Positions 41,192 through 45,710 of a stretch of DNA of 45,710 nt are shown piece after piece; position 1 is the first letter of the stretch; each line of letters opens with the position of its first letter. This DNA is from JADLGJ01 sp031423615. GTDB lineage: Bacteria > Omnitrophota > Gorgyraeia > Zapsychrales > JANLHA01. A program made the translations under genes and the position numbers. The notes below the pieces were generated by a model that searched no databases, was not told the origin of the DNA, and saw only the letters and a program-made list of their open reading frames with translations. The stretch spans positions 1 to 45,710 of the forward strand of contig JANPFV010000053.1 of assembly GCA_031423615.1 (NCBI GenBank), written 5' to 3'.

Positions 41192-42439
41192 GTGCCTCGT
41201 TTTCATTATCAAGTCAAAGATTCGTCGGGTAAAACTATCAGCGAGGACATTGAATCTTTTGACAAAACCAGCCTGATTCAGCAATTACAAAAGCAGGGAT
41301 ATTTTATTCTTTCAATTGAAGAGGAGGCCGCGTTTCTCGCCTCGTCTGAAGAGACCGGCCAGTCCCAACGAAAGTTTACTCGTAATGGAATCAAGTTAGA
41401 AGACATGCTCAACTTTGCCAATCAATTGGCGACCATGCTCGATTCGGGAATTACGATTTTACGCGCTCTGGAGGTCATCCTTGACCAGATCGAAAGTAAA
41501 AGATTTTATGGCATTTTGCAAAAAGTCAACGCGGATGTCGAGCAGGGCAGTTCCTTAAGCGAAGCTCTAGGCCGCTATCCAAAAGTCTTTGATCAGTTGT
41601 GGGTGAGTCTCATTGAAGTAGGGGAAGCGTCCGGGACCATGCCCATGGTTTTAAAAAAATTGGCTTTTTATCTTGAACAAAAAACCGCTTTTAAGGCCAC
41701 CGTCACTTCCGCCATTATGTATCCTTGTGTTCTTTTTGTCGTATGCTTGTGCGCTATCGCATTCTTCGCCTTGTTTATCGGTCCCCGTTTTGAAAGCATT
41801 TTCACCACCATGAATGTCGATTTGCCGCTGATAACACGAATTCTTTTGGGCACCTTCCGGTTTATTAAACAAAACTTTCTTTTGCTGGTTCTCGTCACTG
41901 CAGGGGTTATTTTTCTTTTCCGTAAATATGCCAAGACCCCCATCGGGCGGGCCCATGTGGAACAACTTCTTTTTGGATTACCCGTTATAGGTAACATCGC
42001 CAAGCTGATTGTAATCGAACGTTTTTCCTCGCAAATGTCCATCTTAGTCGACAGCGGAGTTCCCATTCTTTATGCCTTAGACATTACGCAAAGGCTTGTG
42101 GATAATTCCATTTGCGCAAGTGTCATCGGCGACATTAAAGAAAGTGTTCGCCAGGGGGAACTGCTTGTCGCTCCCATGGAACGCAGCAAATTCTTTCCTT
42201 CCATGTGTGTGCAAATGATTGCCGTGGGAGAAGAAACCGGGGAGCTGAGTAAAATGCTCACCCATGTGGCCAGTTATTACCAAACCACCGTCGAAACCTT
42301 CATGAAACGCCTCGGGACGCTTATCGAACCGTTCATGCTGGTTTTTATGGGCGGGGTTATCGGTCTCATTGTTCTGGCCATGTTCCTGCCTATGTTTAAT
42401 ATTGCCCAACTGGGTGGAGCCGGCGGAGGAAAGCATTAG
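41192..42439 (+). CDS. pilC: Type IV pilus inner-membrane platform protein PilC (GspF family)
   Basis: The 415-residue protein has two T2SSF domains, each with a long helical cytoplasmic part and membrane helices near residues 178-200, 225-245 and 385-405. LATMLDSGITILRALEVI, LWVSLIEVGEASGTMP, and VQMIAVGEETGELSKML are family signatures. The start is GTG with AGGAG upstream. It would be turned by PilB during pilus extension. Confidence 0.93.
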   Translation: MPRFHYQVKDSSGKTISEDIESFDKTSLIQQLQKQGYFILSIEEEAAFLASSEETGQSQRKFTRNGIKLEDMLNFANQLATMLDSGITILRALEVILDQIESKRFYGILQKVNADVEQGSSLSEALGRYPKVFDQLWVSLIEVGEASGTMPMVLKKLAFYLEQKTAFKATVTSAIMYPCVLFVVCLCAIAFFALFIGPRFESIFTTMNVDLPLITRILLGTFRFIKQNFLLLVLVTAGVIFLFRKYAKTPIGRAHVEQLLFGLPVIGNIAKLIVIERFSSQMSILVDSGVPILYALDITQRLVDNSICASVIGDIKESVRQGELLVAPMERSKFFPSMCVQMIAVGEETGELSKMLTHVASYYQTTVETFMKRLGTLIEPFMLVFMGGVIGLIVLAMFLPMFNIAQLGGAGGGKH

Positions 42440-42487
42440 TCAAAGGTAATTATCTTCCTGCATTTCCCTAAATATAAGCCCACAACC

Positions 42488-44014
42488 GTGACAAAAAATC
42501 AAAAAATCTTTCTTTTTGTTTTCCTCGGAGCGCTGGTCATGATCAGTCATGGTTTGTCTCTCAAAGCGCAGTTTATGATCGATGATTTCAGTTTTGTTGA
42601 TCGCCACCAAAGGCCGGCTCAATACCAAAAGTTGTCCGACTTTTTTACCAAAACGGAAGGCCACCACTTCAGTCCTTTTGACGTTTTGATCAATGTCACG
42701 CTGTTTAAAATCTTTCCAAAACCTCTTTATCATTATGGATTAAATTTATTATTATTTTACGGAAATCTCCTTTTACTTTTTTTCCTCGTCAGGAATTTAA
42801 CCAAAAATGACGCCGCAGGGGCGATGACCGCGGTTTTGTTTGCCGTTCATCCGGCCAATGCCGAAATCCTCAGCCATATCTCAACAATTAATTCGGTGTT
42901 GCTCAGCGCCGCAGCCCTGCAAGGAAGCCTCATTGCTTTTTATCATTATCATTCCCATAGGCAAGAAAACCCAGCCTGGCTTTTCTTGAGTCTCATTCTT
43001 TTTATTGTGGCCCTTTTATGCATCGAAACATCACTCTTGTTTCCGCTTACTCTGGGATTTTTATCTCTTATGATCGGGCGTGAAGAACGAATGAAACTAC
43101 TGCGGATGACTATTCCATTTTGGTTTATCGCTTTAGGTTATCTGGGACTTTGGAGTATTATGGCGGGACCGGGAGGACATTGGAGCGATAAAATCCAGCA
43201 TCTGCATCTGTCTTTTTTCAATTATACAGCCACATTAAGTTATCTGCTCAAATGGTATGTAGGAAATTTATTTTTTCCGGAAAATTTCGTTCTTATTAAA
43301 AACTCTCTTCCTCTGACTGATTCGGTCAGGTTATGGAATACCGGATTAGCTTTAAGTCTTGTATTGATCTTTTTTATGCTCTGGAAATGGAAAGGGACAG
43401 CCAAAAGTTTTGCTCTAGGCTGGTTTGTCGCTGGTTTCGTTTTTATGCTTCCCGCCAGTATTGTTCATGCCTATAGTATGGGAATGGTCATAGAACCTCA
43501 CTGGTTTTCATCCATGGGATTTTTTATGCTTTTGGCTTTAATAATCACCGAAATTAAAACGTTCATCCAGCCCGTAATTTTAAGCGCCTTATTATTTACG
43601 ATCATTTCGTACTGGGGAATAACGTCTTTCCGCCACCACGCCATGGCGCAAACCCAGATTGGCTACCTGCAATATTGGTTAAAAAACAGCCCGCGAAATT
43701 TATTGCCCTCTTTAATGCTGGGTCAATTATACGGCAATCATCCGGATTTGCCGATTCCTCACGAGCTCTTTTTCGATATGAAAGCCCAGAGTGCCAACTT
43801 TATTACATCCGGCCAACATGTACCGGCCCAACGGCTCCTGGAAAGACTTTTAAAAATGTCTCCAGACGATCCTGACATCCTTTTACTGCAGGCGATAAAT
43901 TTGGCCAATGAAAACCGCTTTAGGGAAGCCTTAAACATTTTGACGGCAAATCCCAACCCACATTTTTTAAATGTGATCGAGGAAATAAAAGAACTCGAAC
44001 AAAAAAAACCTTAA
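42488..44014 (+). CDS. TMTC-like GT-C membrane protein with C-terminal TPR
   Basis: The 508-residue protein starts with GTG. It has about ten hydrophobic helices up to residue 385. The first periplasmic loop has QFMIDDFSFVDR, matching the acidic DD motif of GT-C glycosyltransferases, and LFAVHPANAEILSHISTINSVL resembles the HPVHTEAVAWI-type motif of TMTC O-mannosyltransferases. A C-terminal soluble part (about 400-508) has TPR-like helices (SPDDPDILLLQAINLANENRFREAL). In similar bacterial proteins the function is unproven. Its location between pilC and the pilin genes suggests protein glycosylation, possibly of pilins; this is inference. Confidence 0.7.
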   Translation: MTKNQKIFLFVFLGALVMISHGLSLKAQFMIDDFSFVDRHQRPAQYQKLSDFFTKTEGHHFSPFDVLINVTLFKIFPKPLYHYGLNLLLFYGNLLLLFFLVRNLTKNDAAGAMTAVLFAVHPANAEILSHISTINSVLLSAAALQGSLIAFYHYHSHRQENPAWLFLSLILFIVALLCIETSLLFPLTLGFLSLMIGREERMKLLRMTIPFWFIALGYLGLWSIMAGPGGHWSDKIQHLHLSFFNYTATLSYLLKWYVGNLFFPENFVLIKNSLPLTDSVRLWNTGLALSLVLIFFMLWKWKGTAKSFALGWFVAGFVFMLPASIVHAYSMGMVIEPHWFSSMGFFMLLALIITEIKTFIQPVILSALLFTIISYWGITSFRHHAMAQTQIGYLQYWLKNSPRNLLPSLMLGQLYGNHPDLPIPHELFFDMKAQSANFITSGQHVPAQRLLERLLKMSPDDPDILLLQAINLANENRFREALNILTANPNPHFLNVIEEIKELEQKKP

Positions 44015-44039
44015 TCTTTAATTTATTTTGGCCGTCGCC

Positions 44040-44068
44040 TTGCCGTTTTCAATTTTCTATGTTATATC
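44040..44068 (+). promoter_or_regulatory. Candidate promoter of the pilin unit
   Basis: TTGCCG (44040-44045), 17-bp spacer, TATATC (44063-44068). The start would be near 44075, just before the riboswitch. Confidence 0.45.
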
Positions 44069-44085
44069 TGGTCTAACGTTATATA

Positions 44086-44191
44086 TGTTGAAAAAGGTAA
44101 ACTATCCGCAAGGGTAGGGCACAAAACTACAGGGTCCCAGCAATTGAAAACGTTTAAAAGCAGAAAAACCAGGGACAGCCAGTTGCCAGCA
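44086..44191 (+). promoter_or_regulatory. Class I c-di-GMP (GEMM-I) riboswitch-like aptamer
   Basis: The core elements appear in order. TGTTG (44086-44090) pairs with CAGCA (44187-44191) as a P1-like stem. AAAGGTAAAC matches the conserved AAAGGnAAAC. P2 is CTATCC/GGGTAG (44102-44117) with a GCAA tetraloop, the GNRA loop that docks in GEMM-I. GGGCACAAAAC corresponds to GGGACGCAAAGC. GTCCC (44134-44138) and GGGAC (44172-44176) form P3. ACAGCCAGTTGCC (44175-44187) matches the conserved AGCCGGGUUGCC end. The base at the position thought to select guanine is G (second G of GGTAAAC), which favours c-di-GMP over cGAMP. Match made by eye. Confidence 0.78.
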
Positions 44192-44211
44192 AACAAAATA
44201 TTTGCCAATTG

Positions 44212-44261
44212 TGCCTATTCTAGGATAGAATGTGTCCACAAAGAATAGGCATTTTTATTTT
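44212..44261 (+). terminator. Expression-platform terminator downstream of the riboswitch
   Basis: TGCCTATTC (44212-44220) pairs perfectly with GAATAGGCA (44243-44251), followed by TTTTTATTTT. TTGTG (44209-44213) can also pair with CACAA (44237-44241), a competing hairpin that would break the terminator. The unit therefore reads as aptamer plus switch. From 44262 to 44411 I see only a mini-ORF of four codons at 44286 behind AAGGAG and no other gene. Confidence 0.85.
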
Positions 44262-44411
44262 AACCCGCTAACCCGAAAAGGAGTGATGACGAGACAATAG
44301 AAAAGTAAGTTGTGGTCGATACGCAAGGATTTCCCGATTCTCTTGGGAGCCATAATAAAAATGACAATCAAAAATAAAACAATCGAAAGCCTGTATAAAG
44401 GAGCTGTTCAA

Positions 44412-44834
44412 ATGAATCTTACCAAAAATAAAAGTGGTTTTACCTTGCTTGAAATTATCATCGTCGTTATTATCGTTGGTGTTTTAGCCAGCTTGGCTTT
44501 GCCCAAGTTCTTCGCCACCGTTGAATATTCTCGCGCTCAAGAAGCTTTATCGACAATAGCCGTGGTTCGCGGCAGTTTGGAGCGTTATTATATTCAGAAT
44601 AATGGAACCTATGTAGGGGCAAGCACAAGTACTATTGACGTGGGTGATCCTTTAGCTGGCCAACCCAATAACCATTTTGCAATTTCAATCCCAGCCGTCA
44701 ATCAAACCACATATACGATTACCGCAACCCGTACATCCAGAGACCGCGGTAACTTTGGTGATTTTATTTCAGTCGCACAAACGGCAACGACGGTTACGCG
44801 TACTGGTTCAGGAGCGTTTGCGGGGCTTAGATAG
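44412..44834 (+). CDS. Type IV prepilin
   Basis: The 140-residue prepilin has a nine-residue leader MNLTKNKSG and the cleavage site G|FTLLEIIIVVIIVGVLASLALPKF, split here for length, with Glu5 present for assembly. The rest is a Thr/Ser-rich globular domain with no cysteine pair. AAGGAG seven bases upstream sets the start; in-frame ATGs further up (44361) would make a long leader. It is the first gene after the riboswitch and probably the major pilin. Confidence 0.9.
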   Translation: MNLTKNKSGFTLLEIIIVVIIVGVLASLALPKFFATVEYSRAQEALSTIAVVRGSLERYYIQNNGTYVGASTSTIDVGDPLAGQPNNHFAISIPAVNQTTYTITATRTSRDRGNFGDFISVAQTATTVTRTGSGAFAGLR

Positions 44835-44961
44835 AAACGAGTTTGTCAATGTTTTGAAAATTATCAGAGGTAATAATGGGGATATGTTCAGAGAAATGAT
44901 CTGTCTATATAATAGTTGGAAAAATTTTTACGTCCTTAGTATTACCCAATTGAAAATGGGC

Positions 44962-44967
44962 TATAAT
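44962..44967 (+). promoter_or_regulatory. -10-like hexamer before the second prepilin
   Basis: TATAAT ends 8 bases before the ATG at 44976, the same spacing as at 27500 and 30320, and no Shine-Dalgarno sequence is present. No -35 match is evident; a small CCCA/TGGG hairpin lies just upstream. Another TATAAT is at 44908-44913. Confidence 0.35.
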
Positions 44968-44975
44968 AAAAAATC

Positions 44976-45398
44976 ATGAAAAGAATGACATCGCAGAAAG
45001 CTTTTACCATTTTAGAAATTTTAATAACCGTTATTATCCTTGGAATTATCGCCGCATTTGCAATTCCCAATTACACCAAGTCGGTTTCACAAACTCATTT
45101 ACAGGACGCTCTAGCGCAATTGACCGCAATACGATCGGCCAACCAGATTTATTATGCCAAAACAGCTATGTATTGGCCCAATGTCGCAGGCACACAGGAT
45201 GTTAGCGCAATCAATACAAAATTAAGTCTTAACATTATTGAAAATGCCATGACATACCGGTGTGATTGTGCAGGAGCTTGCGACGGAAGAGCATACTCCT
45301 GTACAGCCACGGCATCCGGCAGTGCTTATATTGTATCGGTCAATCAGGGACCGGTAACGGCAACCAATCCTGGATGCACATCCGGCGCTTGTCCTTAA
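44976..45398 (+). CDS. Type IV prepilin / pseudopilin
   Basis: The 140-residue protein has the leader MKRMTSQKA and cleavage after Ala in place of Gly: A|FTILEILITVIILGIIAAF, with Glu5 present. The globular part contains CDCAGACDG, SCTATA and CTSGAC, so six or more cysteines that may form disulfides near the C-terminus. An Ala at -1 is accepted by many prepilin peptidases but less well. It follows the first pilin by 141 bases. Confidence 0.88.
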   Translation: MKRMTSQKAFTILEILITVIILGIIAAFAIPNYTKSVSQTHLQDALAQLTAIRSANQIYYAKTAMYWPNVAGTQDVSAINTKLSLNIIENAMTYRCDCAGACDGRAYSCTATASGSAYIVSVNQGPVTATNPGCTSGACP

Positions 45399-45410
45399 TT
45401 TGAGGCAATC

Positions 45411-45710
45411 ATGAAAATTTTTGACTCCCTTTGCACGAAAGACCACCTCAAAGCTTTTACGATTATGGAGGTCATAATTGCCACGGTTATTTTTAGTTTA
45501 ACCATGGCCGGGATTTTTGCCAGCATATCCCAATTACGTAAACCCGCCGTCGACTCTAGCCGCGAAGTTACGGCGGCATTCTTAGGAAAACAAATTCTCG
45601 ATGATTTACGAAGCAAGGTTGACCCCCAAACCTGGAGCACCGGTGGTTTAGCCGTAGGGACATACGGCCCGATCGATGTCCCGGTGGGCGATCTGACTTA
45701 TACCTATAGA
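45411..45710 (+). CDS. Pseudopilin, incomplete at the window end
   Basis: One hundred codons are present. The leader MKIFDSLCTKDHLKA is followed by FTIMEVIIATVIFSLTMAGIF, with Glu5 of the mature form in place and again Ala before the cleavage site. The remainder looks like a PilV/GspI-type minor pilin (LGKQILDDLRSKVDPQTW). GAGG precedes the ATG. The end is missing. Confidence 0.85.
   Translation, partial: MKIFDSLCTKDHLKAFTIMEVIIATVIFSLTMAGIFASISQLRKPAVDSSREVTAAFLGKQILDDLRSKVDPQTWSTGGLAVGTYGPIDVPVGDLTYTYR

Noticed and set aside
44086..44191. cGAMP-type (GEMM-Ib) assignment of the riboswitch
   Set aside because: The ligand-selecting position appears to be G and not A, so c-di-GMP is preferred, though this is by eye only.
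44286..44300. Four-codon mini-ORF with AAGGAG upstream, in the pilin leader
   Set aside because: Too short to judge; spacing of the ribosome site is poor and no regulatory codon bias is visible.
1..45710. tRNA or rRNA genes
   Set aside because: No cloverleaf-like sequence or rRNA segment was recognised by eye; a covariance scan would be needed to be certain.

Overview
The window is a dense, almost entirely plus-strand stretch of a Gram-negative-type bacterial genome. The combination points to an uncultivated PVC-related lineage; Candidatus Omnitrophota is my best guess, inferred from gene content and order only. The pointers are LL-diaminopimelate aminotransferase lysine synthesis, a secretin with type IV pilus machinery, ExbB/ExbD beside a long TPR protein, and an argC-J-B / D-F-G-H cluster close to rplM-rpsI.

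Region by region. 1-550: end of a short-chain reductase and folB. 744-3610: an RlpA-like DPBB protein, then fabG-acpP-fabF. 3698-6550: a leuB-like dehydrogenase, asd and truA. 6645-7498: rplM-rpsI from a near-consensus promoter, closed by a terminator whose 3' half overlaps the argC promoter. 7618-19491: arginine biosynthesis argCJB, then argDFGH. Between argB and argD lies a 4.1 kb islet (10646-14756) bounded by perfect 23-bp inverted repeats. It carries a REP-associated (RAYT/Y1) transposase, three unrecognised membrane or periplasmic protein genes, and six copies of one GGGACACATTG-containing repeat. 19635-24911: lysA, dapF, dapA, dapB and dapL, with a palindromic repeat in nearly every gap. 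24955-27063: folK, panC and nadX. 27120-27386: a small lysine-rich protein made of two tandem copies of one motif. 27509-30319: uvrA. 30329-34585: a TPR envelope protein, ExbB, ExbD, a TonB-like protein lacking the TonB C-terminal domain, and a membrane zinc-ribbon protein. 34600-42439: a PilX-like minor pilin, a PilM-PilN fusion, PilO, PilP, secretin, PilB and PilC. 42488-44014: a TMTC-like GT-C membrane protein with a C-terminal TPR part. 44412-45710: three prepilins, the last cut by the window edge. They are preceded by a class I c-di-GMP (GEMM-I) riboswitch-like leader followed by a terminator.

Working together: asd, dapA, dapB, dapL, dapF and lysA make lysine and meso-DAP without succinylated intermediates; only aspartokinase is missing from the set. 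argJ recycles the acetyl group, so the arginine pathway from glutamate is nearly complete, with N-acetylglutamate kinase present. The pilus block supplies a full inner-membrane alignment complex, secretin, motor and platform. Its pilin module appears to be gated by c-di-GMP at the level of transcription termination.

The most unusual parts are the RAYT-bounded islet, the nested palindrome inside one islet ORF, the several families of intergenic palindromes, the GEMM-type leader, the duplicated small basic protein, and a recurring arrangement in which a -10-like hexamer ends 8 nt before the start codon, suggesting leaderless transcripts. Length, motif and pairing statements are read directly from the sequence; family names come from motif recognition without database searches.
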